Both the position numbers and the translations under genes were made by a program. A DNA stretch of 64,000 bases from IMG/VR virus record IMGVR_UViG_3300000176_000008, positions 1 to 64,000 of that record; one strand, 5' to 3'. Under the pieces are notes generated by a model. That model saw nothing but the letters and a program-made list of their open reading frames with translations, had not been told where the DNA came from and ran no database searches. The DNA is from a virus. This document shows, piece by piece, positions 7,101-14,846 of the stretch. Numbering within the stretch: the stretch's first letter is position 1; each line of letters opens with the position of its first letter.

Positions 7101-10037
7101 CCCGGTGTTGGCATTAAAGTTTAATCCACTGGGTAAAGGTGGGCTAATGCTGTAGCTAATAGGAGCAACACCGCCTAAAGATCCTACAGGAATTATTGCT
7201 GCAATTGCCTGCGTTATTGTTGTAACAATATTTGTAGCATTGGTTACACGAGTCAGTGGTGTAGGTGCCGGTATATAAACTCTAATAGAAGTACTAGATG
7301 TAGCACCGGTACCGTCATTAACAGTAATAGTATATGTTGTAGTGTTAAGGCTAGCAGTAGGAGTACCGCTGATTACACTAGTCACTGTATTAAATGTTAA
7401 TCCTTGATCTATTGAAGGACTAATACTGTAATTGTAAATTCCACTTCCACCGATGGCTGTTACAGGCGTAAATGGCGTTACCGCATAATATTCTGTAAAT
7501 GAATAGATGTAAGAACTAGATGTTGTAGCTGTAAGTGTTAATAACGGATTAGTAACTGCCAGTGTAAACTGTGTGCTACTATTTTGACTGATACTGTCTG
7601 AGACAATAACAGTATAAGTAGCAGTTGAGCTGACCACACTAGGAGTACCTGTAATTCTACCGTTAGCACTGTTAAAGCTCAATCCTGTAGGCAGAGTAGG
7701 ACTGACAAAGAAACTTAGGCTACCATAGCCACCATAGGCTCCTACCGGACTAAAACTAGCATTGGTTACTAGTTTTACCAGCGAAGTTGCGGTGGTTATA
7801 ATGTATGTAGAAACAGGAGTAGGATTTAATACAGTTAAGTTGAATACCTGTGAACTGGTATTACTCAATGTATCAGTTATTGTGATTGTATAATTGGTTG
7901 CACTGGTAGAAGTAGTTGCTGTACCGTAAATTTGACCACTACTGGTAATAAAATTTAGCCCACTAGGCAGACTAGGCGTAATTGAGAATGTATAAACTCC
8001 GGTACCGCCCACTACCGTTACCGGAGCAAACTGCGTAACCGCAATACTTCGATATGCAGATATTGACGGAACAGCCAGTGTAGTTACCAGCGCCGGAGTA
8101 GCAACCTGTAGTCTAAATGATGCTGTACTAGATTGACTTAAAGAATCAGAAACAGTAACTGTGTAATTGGTTAGATTAGAATATGTAGAAGCTGACCCGC
8201 TAATAATTCCAGTACCGTTGCCGTACAACAATCCACTAGGTAGAGTTGGAGTAATTGCATAGCTTAGTGTTCCATAACCACCGACGGCAGTTACAGGGGC
8301 AAATGGTGTGAATACTATATTCTGTGATAGAGTTGTAACGCTGATTACAGTAGTTGCTGTAACTGCATTTGGATTGTTAACTGTTAATCTAAAACTTGAT
8401 GTACTAGTCTGCGGTGTTTGATCAGTTACTGATACTACATATGTTGTAGCCGCACTAGAAGTAGAAGTAACACCTGCAACCTGTCCATTAGCAGTATTAA
8501 AAGTTAATCCGGTAGGTAATCCGGGACTAACAGCCCAAGTAAATGTTCCAAACCCGCCTGTGGCAGTTACAGGAGTAAAAGGAGTAAATGTTACTAATCT
8601 AGTTAACGATGTAGAAGGTACCGCAGTGGTCACTGTCAGCGGAACAGAACTTACGCTTAGACTAAATGATTTGCTGCTAGTTTGGGTAGCCTGGTCATTA
8701 ACGGTAACTGTATAAGTTGCTACAGAACTGGCTACTGTAGGAGTTCCTAAAATTGCACCAGTACTGGTACTGAACAACAACCCTGTAGGCAGTGCCGGGC
8801 TGATGGCATAATTTAATCCAAGATATCCGCCACTGGCCGCTACAGGTGTAAAACTAACTGCAGTATTACGAGTTAGAGAATTAGTAGGGCTAACCAATGT
8901 TGTAGTTAACAACGGTAGTGCGTTGACTACTAGGGTAAAGGACTTAGAGCTACTTTGGGGCGTAGTGGGGTTACTATCCGTAACAGTTACAGTATAACTG
9001 GTACTAGGAATAGAGGTACTAGGGGTTCCGCTGATTGCACCTGTAGTGGCACTGAATGATAAACCAACCGGTAAGCTAGGACTGATGGCATAGTTTAATG
9101 CGCCAATACCGCCTGATGCTGTTACAGGAGTAAATGTTGTAATAGCAATACTCTGAATAGCAGTAAAACTAGGAACAACCAGTACCGTTGATACTAATAC
9201 AGGATTAACTGTTAAAGAAAAAGACTGACTGCTGTTTTGTCCTACAGTATCAGTGACTGTAACTGCAAAAGTAGTTGGGCTAATAATAGCGGTAGGATTA
9301 CCACTGATAGCCCCAGTGGATGTACTCATTGCTAGTCCAGTAGGTAGATTAGGACTGATAGTGAATTTTAATGCACCAGTACCGCCCGTAGCTGTTACAG
9401 GTGTAAATGTAGTAGCAGTGGTATATTCTACTAATGTTTGACTAGGAATTGCTAGTGTTGTAGTAACTGGAACGCTACCTGCAGCCGAAACAGTTAAACT
9501 AAACGATGCATTACTAACCAGTCCGCTAGCATCTGTAAAAGAAACGACATAGGTTGTTACTGGTACAGCCACCGTTGGCGTACCTGTTACAGAAACATTA
9601 ACTGAGTTATAATACCTAGAAATACCGTCTGAGCCAACAACTGTAACAACGCTTGGAGTAGATGTTAGAGTCAATCCAGTGGGCAATGCTGGACTAACTG
9701 TAGTAGATAATCCTACCAATGTGCCACTAGTGGTATAAGATGTAGCAACAGCGGCGCCGCCTGTAGCACCCACTGGCGTAAAATTAACTACTTGACCTGT
9801 AGAAACCTGTGTGCTAGGAACTAGGGTACTGGCAGTAATTGCAGGAATAACTTCAGTACCGCCCGCACCTGCAACTAGCGGACTAGCAGCAGTATACTTG
9901 GTCCAGGCATTGGTCAGTGCACCTTTGGTTAATTGGAACGCAGCACCAGCGCTGGTTACATAAAAATCGCCGAGTTGGTATTGAGATAGTTTAGTACTAG
10001 GCGTCGTTGCTGGATAGGGTGAGAAATAAATTGCCAT
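4116..10037 (-). CDS. Giant fibre protein with 12 Ig-like repeats (1973 aa)
   Basis: This is the largest fully contained gene. After a short unique N terminus (MAIYFSPYPATTPSTKLSQY), residues about 85-1190 hold twelve tandem repeats of roughly 90 residues with the signature P-x-L-P-x-G-L-x-F-x-x-x-T-G-x-I-x-G-T-P...Y-T-V-T-V-x-D...S-F-x-L-x-V, characteristic of the putative Ig-like (He_PIG, cadherin-like) family. Next come the shared GGTGITGCLNVGG cassette, a run of short S-T-G-T-V-x-A-x-x-V repeats (about 1230-1450), more cassettes, a V-G-D-I-W-Y-D-T module near residue 1700, and a C-terminal part with F-G-D-G-S-V-Q-x-R-A that is also found in the 220-aa protein at 10044-10706. Ig-like strings in phage virions usually act as spacers or carbohydrate-binding decorations. 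The overall architecture suggests a long adhesive tail fibre; this is inferred. Confidence 0.8.
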   Translation of the reverse strand: MAIYFSPYPATTPSTKLSQYQLGDFYVTSAGAAFQLTKGALTNAWTKYTAASPLVAGAGGTEVIPAITASTLVPSTQVSTGQVVNFTPVGATGGAAVATSYTTSGTLVGLSTTVSPALPTGLTLTSTPSVVTVVGSDGISRYYNSVNVSVTGTPTVAVPVTTYVVSFTDASGLVSNASFSLTVSAAGSVPVTTTLAIPSQTLVEYTTATTFTPVTATGGTGALKFTISPNLPTGLAMSTSTGAISGNPTAIISPTTFAVTVTDTVGQNSSQSFSLTVNPVLVSTVLVVPSFTAIQSIAITTFTPVTASGGIGALNYAISPSLPVGLSFSATTGAISGTPSTSIPSTSYTVTVTDSNPTTPQSSSKSFTLVVNALPLLTTTLVSPTNSLTRNTAVSFTPVAASGGYLGLNYAISPALPTGLLFSTSTGAILGTPTVASSVATYTVTVNDQATQTSSKSFSLSVSSVPLTVTTAVPSTSLTRLVTFTPFTPVTATGGFGTFTWAVSPGLPTGLTFNTANGQVAGVTSTSSAATTYVVSVTDQTPQTSTSSFRLTVNNPNAVTATTVISVTTLSQNIVFTPFAPVTAVGGYGTLSYAITPTLPSGLLYGNGTGIISGSASTYSNLTNYTVTVSDSLSQSSTASFRLQVATPALVTTLAVPSISAYRSIAVTQFAPVTVVGGTGVYTFSITPSLPSGLNFITSSGQIYGTATTSTSATNYTITITDTLSNTSSQVFNLTVLNPTPVSTYIITTATSLVKLVTNASFSPVGAYGGYGSLSFFVSPTLPTGLSFNSANGRITGTPSVVSSTATYTVIVSDSISQNSSTQFTLAVTNPLLTLTATTSSSYIYSFTEYYAVTPFTPVTAIGGSGIYNYSISPSIDQGLTFNTVTSVISGTPTASLNTTTYTITVNDGTGATSSTSIRVYIPAPTPLTRVTNATNIVTTITQAIAAIIPVGSLGGVAPISYSISPPLPSGLNFNANTGQLSGTPNALSNNTPYTVTVTDSISQTTSGSFNLIVKPVALTYKLNYPSIVEVQYSAITPFTPVQGQGGYGTLSYTISPSFSQYFGLTFNNGTGQITGTPAQTLSTTSYTVTVADQDGQSVSANFNLIVNPDPPPALQAVLQVPAVTFNVNVAASSTPVVGAGGVPGYTYAIYPSSIPSGLTFNTSSGAISGSASVSAATATYVITVTDQVPQSQSQAFTLYSTPFVNTNPNTSNNLNVVGGAGSSSPCTGAVVVHGGTGITGCLNVGGNVSSTGTVSANTVTSTNLNTTNISSSGTVSANTLTSTNVNTGNVNSTGTVTAGNVNAGNVTSTGTVTAGNVNSTGTVTAGNVSTTGTVSANTVTSTNINTGNVNSTGTVSANTVTTGNLVSTGTVSANTVTTGNLVSTGTVSAGTINSGNVNSTGTVTAGNVATTGTVSAGNVSASNVTATNVEIVQTLYANTVSATVIFQNGFAVSTITNIVGGTGISVTPGTTGTVIITNIGIDSITGGTDIAVTTATGNTVINNTSTLQTVTGRGASTTNAINIANTSSATNVNNGALTVAGGVGISGSLYVGGTLVATQLISNGYAVSTATALSVEYNGATIGAANTINFATGTNASYSAGVVTVTVDTALNNLQSVTGSGNSTTNTISILNTASNALNVAGGVTVGGNLSVGGTITGGGVRSTTTSTAPANPTVGDIWYDTVTDTVNRFTYDSSSTFWLDITGAAVSNASTVGMTATTIGANLIPTTDVTYTLGDATHRWSAIYVGTGTLYIQDSVTHQNAGLTVANGVLQVQGANQLQVGQLKFVDNTIESTSSNIAIQLGYTGDTANFIVNRNMVLASSKTLTFGDGSVQQRAFNSANAVTSIVAGTGTTINTSTGAVTISSTMIRAVRTVANPATLTIDFSTDQVVYVSGQQQALTVAFANYTPGAIVRVIVNITTSSNIKVNFGTNTGNSTLGGAQSTPNLKSQTVYLEYFCIDSNLANVFVSVTYQ
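5710..6330 (-). repeat. Short-period repeats S-T-G-T-V-x-A in fibre gene
   Basis: About a dozen tandem units of 11-16 codons encode variants of NSTGTVTAGNV and STGTVSANTVTTGNL. The clearest DNA-level duplication has a 48-bp period: the unit starting at 5869 recurs at 5917 with a single visible substitution (gtcgat versus gttgat). In-frame units of 33 or 48 bp would allow length change by slippage or recombination without breaking the frame. Confidence 0.8.
6440..9800 (-). repeat. Twelve tandem Ig-like repeat units
   Basis: Diverged repeats of about 270 bp each encode one Ig-like domain per unit. Hallmark segments include LPTGLSFNSANGRITGTPS, LPSGLNFNANTGQLSGTPN and IPSGLTFNTSSGAISGSAS, each followed by a Y-x-V-x-V-x-D strand. 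Unit 1 is longer, with an inserted segment, and unit 9 lacks the LPxGL core (it has IDQGLTF). Divergence between units indicates an old expansion rather than recent amplification. Confidence 0.82.
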
Positions 10038-10043
10038 GATGTA

Positions 10044-10706
10044 TTAGAATATAGGATTAAATTGGACGTTACCGCACCCTTGATTGATCATAATGTATAG
10101 AGCGCCAACGGTATTATCATAATACATATCGCCTACTGCTATTTGTCCGCCGCAGGTTGTTGGTAGTACAAAACAACCTGTGCATATTCCAGCAGCACCT
10201 GCGGCTGCTATAATTGAACAATTCGTCCATAATACTCCTGCTCGTGTAGTTTGTATAGATCCATCACCGAATGTAATGCTACCGGAACTAGTAGTAATAT
10301 TAAAACTAGGGGCTGATATAGCACCTTGTGTAGTTACTCCATCATAAAATGTTGCTGTACCGTGGAAGTTTGCTTCTTTGCCGACATTTAGTGCGCCGCC
10401 GATACCAACTCCGCCGCAGACAACCAGTGCACCAGTAGTTGTACTGGTACTGGCTGTGGTATTGGTTATTTCGAATTTGTCCGGACTTTGGACTAGAGTT
10501 TGAGTAACTGTAGTGAGTTCTACTACTAACTTGGTAGCATTAATGGTACCGCCAACATACAAATTTCCAGCAATACCTGCGCCACCTTGAACAACCAAGG
10601 CACCGGATGATGTTGAGTATGAGTTATAATGACCTTCGACTGTGGCAGTCGTAGAGACCACAAGGCCATTCTTGACTACAAAGTCTTTATTATTGACGGT
10701 TGCCAT
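10044..10706 (-). CDS. Small fibre-like virion protein (220 aa)
   Basis: The N terminus MATVNNKDFVVKNGLVV matches the K-D-F-V-V-x-x-G-L-V-V opening of the 1330-aa gene at 10834-14826. Two GGxGIxGxLxVGG cassettes follow (residues about 35-55 and 85-115). A F-G-D-G-S-I-Q-T-T-R-A motif follows near 145, as in the C-terminal part of the 1973-aa fibre. The tail has several cysteines (CSII, GICTGCF, TTCGGQ). The gene is isolated from the one upstream by a terminator at 10791-10816 and has a perfect TATAAATA late box at 10763-10770, so it starts a new transcript that probably continues into the 1973-aa and 865-aa genes. It looks like a minimal version of the larger fibres, perhaps a connector or short fibre subunit. 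Confidence 0.72.
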   Translation of the reverse strand: MATVNNKDFVVKNGLVVSTTATVEGHYNSYSTSSGALVVQGGAGIAGNLYVGGTINATKLVVELTTVTQTLVQSPDKFEITNTTASTSTTTGALVVCGGVGIGGALNVGKEANFHGTATFYDGVTTQGAISAPSFNITTSSGSITFGDGSIQTTRAGVLWTNCSIIAAAGAAGICTGCFVLPTTCGGQIAVGDMYYDNTVGALYIMINQGCGNVQFNPIF

Positions 10707-10762
10707 TAGTCTTCGCTTCCCTTTCCACGTTAGTAACGGCAGTTACTTAAATTTTAATAGTG

Positions 10763-10770
10763 TATTTATA
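10763..10770 (-). promoter_or_regulatory. Late promoter, perfect TATAAATA
   Basis: The minus-strand box TATAAATA lies 56 bases upstream of the ATG at 10706 and just downstream of the terminator at 10791-10816. It is identical to the T4 late promoter consensus. This placement makes it the likely start of the 10706-to-1508 fibre transcript. Confidence 0.72.
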
Positions 10771-10790
10771 TAATATTACAAAAGCCTAAA

Positions 10791-10816
10791 AAAATAGGAC
10801 CCGAAGGTCCTATTTT
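10791..10816 (-). terminator. Intrinsic terminator with UUCG loop
   Basis: An 11-bp stem (AAAATAGGACC paired with GGTCCTATTTT) encloses a TTCG loop on the minus strand and is followed by a run of seven T on that strand. It ends the transcript of the 1330-aa fibre gene, whose stop lies 18 bases upstream. The stem is symmetrical, but the T run is better on the minus strand. Confidence 0.88.
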
Positions 10817-10833
10817 GTAGATCAACTTATTGA

Positions 10834-13800
10834 TTAATAAGTTGGAATAGCTGACAAGATGCTTTGACGAACAACTTGAACTGTTAGGCTAGTTGCACCA
10901 GTTGGAGTAAATGTTAATTCAACAACACTACCACTAATATCAGCATCAAATTGTCCTAATTCGCCGTTGTTTGTAACAACACTGAATTGGTTCATGTAAA
11001 CATTAGTACCGTCTTGGATTAACAAGATTTCTTCAGTGTGGATGTTAGCTCCGTCGACTAATTGAATTAGGTATTTGGCACTGGCATAGTCTGTACTGAA
11101 TGTGTCAATAGTAACTTTGCTCGCTCCGCTGATACCGCTTTGTCCAATAGCAGCTTGTACGTTGTTGACGATAAAGATACCATTTGTACCAGTATGTCCT
11201 ACGTTGTTAGTAGCATCACCTGCAACAACTACACCACCAATAACAATGTCTTTACCGGCACGTAGGCCGCCTTCGGTAACAATGCTAGCAGCACATGCTG
11301 TGGTATAGCCTTGGCCGATTACACTAGATGCAATGTGTCCAACAGCACTCATGAACTGTGCGCCATCAGTGCTTGTAATGTACAAATCGCCAGTTAGTGA
11401 AGCGCTTGTAGCTGTAACGTGTGCTAGTGTTGTACCACCAGTTACTGTTAAGTTGTTTAATGTAGAGTTGCCTGTTACATTTAAACTTGTAGCAGTTGTA
11501 CCAGCTAGATAAGCATCACCAGTTACTGTTACGGTGTTCAATGTAGAGTTGCCTGTTACATTTAAACTTGTAGCAGTTGTACCAGCTAGGTATGTATCAC
11601 CAGTCACATTGAATGTACTTGTAACTGTTGTTACAGCATTGAATATAGCAGAGTGAGTTACTGTTAAGTTAGTCAATGTAGCATTGGTCAATACCAATTG
11701 TGCTAAATTAACTGGACCAGTTACTGTCAAGCTGGTAGCTGTGATAGCATTTGCAAATACTGTACCTGTAGATACAATGTCTTGGAATGTACCAGTACTG
11801 CCACTTACGCTGTCAAGTCCGCTTAGGTTTTGTCCTTTTACAAACAATGTACCATCAACATAGACATTGCCGTTGAATATAGCACAGCCGCCAACTAACA
11901 AGTTCTTGCTAATACCAACACCACCGCTGACTGCAAGAGCATTACTAGATGTTGTACTTGTGCTAGTAGCACTGCATTGTACAATAACATTCTTAGCAAT
12001 GTTAGCACCGCCAGTTACATACAATGCACCAGTAGATGCACCGCAGGCTGCTGTTGCACAATTAACAATAACATTCTTGCCAACATATGCGCCACCAGTT
12101 ACAACTAGTGCACCAGTTCCGCAAGCACTAGTCGAAGCTGCTGTGCAGTTTGTAACCTTGGCTTTTGGTGTTGTTAGTGTAGAACTAGCATATGTAAAAC
12201 CAGTAGAGTCAGTTAGTTTACCGCATATACCAGCATAAACAACGCCGCCTGCTACACATTTTAGACTTGTAACATTGACACATGCTGCTGTAATGGTATT
12301 TCCAGAAACACCTACACATGTACCTACAATGCCGTTAGTACTATCATAAGTTAATACTTTAGCGGGTGTTGTAATACTAGTAACTTTAACTTTATTACCA
12401 GTTACTGTTCCGCAAGCAGCAGATAAATTAGTTGCCGATAATGTAGCACCATTCCAAGTAAATGCCGAGCAATCTGTTAATGTACCACATACCCCGGTAT
12501 AAACAACTTTTCCGCAACCGCCTAAACTTGTAACTTTTGCATTAAGGGTAGTGAAATTGGTGCTAACACAGATATTAGGAACATTTAATGTAGAGCCAAA
12601 AAATGTAAAGCTGCTATTACCAGCTAAAGAACCGCAACTACCGCAAGCGTATACAATCTGTGTATTAGCTAAAGTAGTAACATCAACATTAGCAGCTTTT
12701 AATGTACCGCAGCTAACTGTAACAGATGTATCGCTTACAATAGTACCGCAGGCATTAGAATATAATAAACCATTAGCACTGACTAAGCTGCTAGATTTGA
12801 AATGTCCTGCAGTAATGCAATTAACAGCGCTGATACAATTAGCACCACTAATTGTTCCGCCAGTCATTGTAATAGATCCGCCAATACCATTAACTTGTAA
12901 CTGTGTGCCAACTGTTAGGTTTCCGGATCCATTATAACTTAATCCGGAATCGCTTTCTAATACACCACAAGCACCAGCATAAACTACTCCGCCGCATTTG
13001 TTAGTTAATCCAGTAACTTTAACAGCAGGTGCACAAACATAAGCTGAACCGCCACTCAATGTAACATTGCCAGAAGTAAGATTAATACTACCGTTGTTTA
13101 ATGTTAATGCGCCTGTGTTATCAAAGATCGCTGTGTTGATACCGCTAGAACCGGTTGCTAGTGTAACACCAGCCGAATCTGCAGTTACCGCAGCCGCATT
13201 GTTGTAATTCAACTGTGCAGATGCACCAGAATAAACTGTTGTAGCATTAGTTCCGCCGGAGAATACTACCGGTTTACATGCCACTGGACCATTACCGCAA
13301 CCGTAGACTTTAGCGTTGCCAACAGTTAATGTTACTGCAGTAGCACTGAATGCAAAGTTAGAACTGAATGTTGTCGAGCTTGTACCAGATTGGAATGGAA
13401 TCTCGTTTTGATAACCCCAAGCAATGTTAGTTGCTGTGCCAGAGTAGCAGGCAAATTTACTTGCTGAACTTACTTTCCAAGTAGCTGTGCTATTAGCACT
13501 ACACCAGGTTAGTAGTTGATTATTTGCTGTAGCAGCAGGAATAAATGTTGTTACACCACTAGCTGCTTGGATTGGAATTTGACCTAATGCACCGCCGGTT
13601 ATGTTATCGGCTGAAGTAACTGTACCCCAAATATGACCACCAACTTGTAAGTCGCTGGCAATGTATGCGCCACCGGCAACTTGTAAAGCACCGCTTGAAC
13701 TACCTGTAGTTACATTAGTAGTGTCGTGTGCGTTTACAGAACCTAGATCCAATGCAGCATATGAACCGTTGTTTACTAGGTCGGCATTTGGAATTGGTTC

Positions 13801-14826
13801 GCTAGAACCAGGATCAATATTTGTACGTAATACCAAGTGGCCTGTAGTATCATTACGACCAACAAACATGTGGCTGTTTGTGCTACCGCTATAGTAGTTA
13901 ATCAACAAACCACGGTTCATACCGTCGTCTGTGGTTAAGTTAGCACCACATGCGCCGCCACCGACACTGAATACAGGATCTTGGATATATGTAGCTGTGC
14001 TGTTAATAACAGTTTGTACGCCTAGTACAGTTAAGTCGCCTGCAATAACTGCATTGCCGCCGACTGCCAAGCATTTAGCAATACCAGCACCGCCTGCTGT
14101 GTACAAGCTATTACTTGCTGTGTTAGATGTACTAGAACATGTACCGCTGACATACAAGTTTTTCTTAATGTATGCGCCGCCTTGGGCAACAATCAATGCA
14201 CCAGCGCCGGCGCTTGTAGCAGCAGCACAGTTATCAATTAATGCAGCACCGTTAACATATAAACCGCCAGCTTGGATAGAAACTGCTGCTGTACTTGTGT
14301 TGCTTCCGCCGGTAACATTACCTGTGCCAGCAACAACAACATTCTTATCAACAAATACACCACCTGACTTAACAACCAATGCACCTGCTGGTGTAACACC
14401 GCCTGCCGCTGTTGTACTATCGTCAATGGTTAATACACCGTTTGATTCAACTGTGCTACCAAAGTAAGCAGCACCAGAAGCAGTAAACAAGTTATTAACT
14501 TGAGCATTATTATTAAATGTAGCATCGCCGTTGACTTTTAAAGTACTACCTAAATAGGTTGCACCCGAAGCAGTAAACAGGTTAGTAACACTAACATTAT
14601 TGCCAAATACAGCATCGCTAGATACATTTAATGTGTTATATAAATTGGTAGGACCCCAAACACTTGCGGTGCTGCCAATCATTAAATTTTGTGGTGTTGC
14701 AATACCGGAATAAACCTGGAGTGCCCCTGGATTAGAACCCGATGTTGTTGTCGTAACTGCCTTTGTTCCCTCGACAACCAGACCGGCTCTTACGACGAAG
14801 TCTTTAGTTAGTGATGTTAGTGCCAT
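10834..14826 (-). CDS. Cysteine-rich long fibre protein (1330 aa)
   Basis: It opens with the K-D-F-V-V-R-A-G-L-V-V module shared with the 220-aa protein. Many GGxxIxKNLxVxG-type cassettes follow, then from about residue 600 to 880 a second repeat class of roughly 40 residues with the core V-V-Y-A-G-x-C-G-x-L-T-D-S-x-x-F-T-Y...T-L. Cysteine is unusually frequent for a phage structural protein and clusters in CG pairs at turn positions (for example YACGSCGSL). Residues about 1080-1160 carry T-S-L-N-V-T-G-N-S-T-L-N repeats with a 50-bp exact DNA duplication. The last 100 residues (from VTIDTFSTDYASAKYLIQL) are homologous to the C terminus of the 503-aa protein, suggesting a common folding or tip domain. 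A tail-fibre role is inferred. Confidence 0.78.
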   Translation of the reverse strand: MALTSLTKDFVVRAGLVVEGTKAVTTTTSGSNPGALQVYSGIATPQNLMIGSTASVWGPTNLYNTLNVSSDAVFGNNVSVTNLFTASGATYLGSTLKVNGDATFNNNAQVNNLFTASGAAYFGSTVESNGVLTIDDSTTAAGGVTPAGALVVKSGGVFVDKNVVVAGTGNVTGGSNTSTAAVSIQAGGLYVNGAALIDNCAAATSAGAGALIVAQGGAYIKKNLYVSGTCSSTSNTASNSLYTAGGAGIAKCLAVGGNAVIAGDLTVLGVQTVINSTATYIQDPVFSVGGGACGANLTTDDGMNRGLLINYYSGSTNSHMFVGRNDTTGHLVLRTNIDPGSSEPIPNADLVNNGSYAALDLGSVNAHDTTNVTTGSSSGALQVAGGAYIASDLQVGGHIWGTVTSADNITGGALGQIPIQAASGVTTFIPAATANNQLLTWCSANSTATWKVSSASKFACYSGTATNIAWGYQNEIPFQSGTSSTTFSSNFAFSATAVTLTVGNAKVYGCGNGPVACKPVVFSGGTNATTVYSGASAQLNYNNAAAVTADSAGVTLATGSSGINTAIFDNTGALTLNNGSINLTSGNVTLSGGSAYVCAPAVKVTGLTNKCGGVVYAGACGVLESDSGLSYNGSGNLTVGTQLQVNGIGGSITMTGGTISGANCISAVNCITAGHFKSSSLVSANGLLYSNACGTIVSDTSVTVSCGTLKAANVDVTTLANTQIVYACGSCGSLAGNSSFTFFGSTLNVPNICVSTNFTTLNAKVTSLGGCGKVVYTGVCGTLTDCSAFTWNGATLSATNLSAACGTVTGNKVKVTSITTPAKVLTYDSTNGIVGTCVGVSGNTITAACVNVTSLKCVAGGVVYAGICGKLTDSTGFTYASSTLTTPKAKVTNCTAASTSACGTGALVVTGGAYVGKNVIVNCATAACGASTGALYVTGGANIAKNVIVQCSATSTSTTSSNALAVSGGVGISKNLLVGGCAIFNGNVYVDGTLFVKGQNLSGLDSVSGSTGTFQDIVSTGTVFANAITATSLTVTGPVNLAQLVLTNATLTNLTVTHSAIFNAVTTVTSTFNVTGDTYLAGTTATSLNVTGNSTLNTVTVTGDAYLAGTTATSLNVTGNSTLNNLTVTGGTTLAHVTATSASLTGDLYITSTDGAQFMSAVGHIASSVIGQGYTTACAASIVTEGGLRAGKDIVIGGVVVAGDATNNVGHTGTNGIFIVNNVQAAIGQSGISGASKVTIDTFSTDYASAKYLIQLVDGANIHTEEILLIQDGTNVYMNQFSVVTNNGELGQFDADISGSVVELTFTPTGATSLTVQVVRQSILSAIPTY
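11459..11589 (-). repeat. 50-bp exact direct repeat, 81-bp period
   Basis: The segments at 11459-11508 and 11540-11589 are identical over 50 bases and offset by 81 bases (27 codons). They encode the T-T-A-T-S-L-N-V-T-G-N-S-T-L-N unit of the 1330-aa fibre. Exact identity next to diverged units points to a recent duplication or gene conversion. Confidence 0.88.
12180..13030 (-). repeat. Cys-containing Y-x-G-x-C-G-x-L repeats
   Basis: Roughly six diverged units of about 40 codons lie within the 1330-aa gene. Each has an A-G/T-G-x-C-G-x-L core, a short F-T-Y/W strand and a T-L or N-V turn. Examples are VVYAGICGKLTDSTGFTY and VVYTGVCGTLTDCSAFTW. Confidence 0.7.
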
Positions 14827-14846
14827 TTATTTTTATCTCCAAATTT

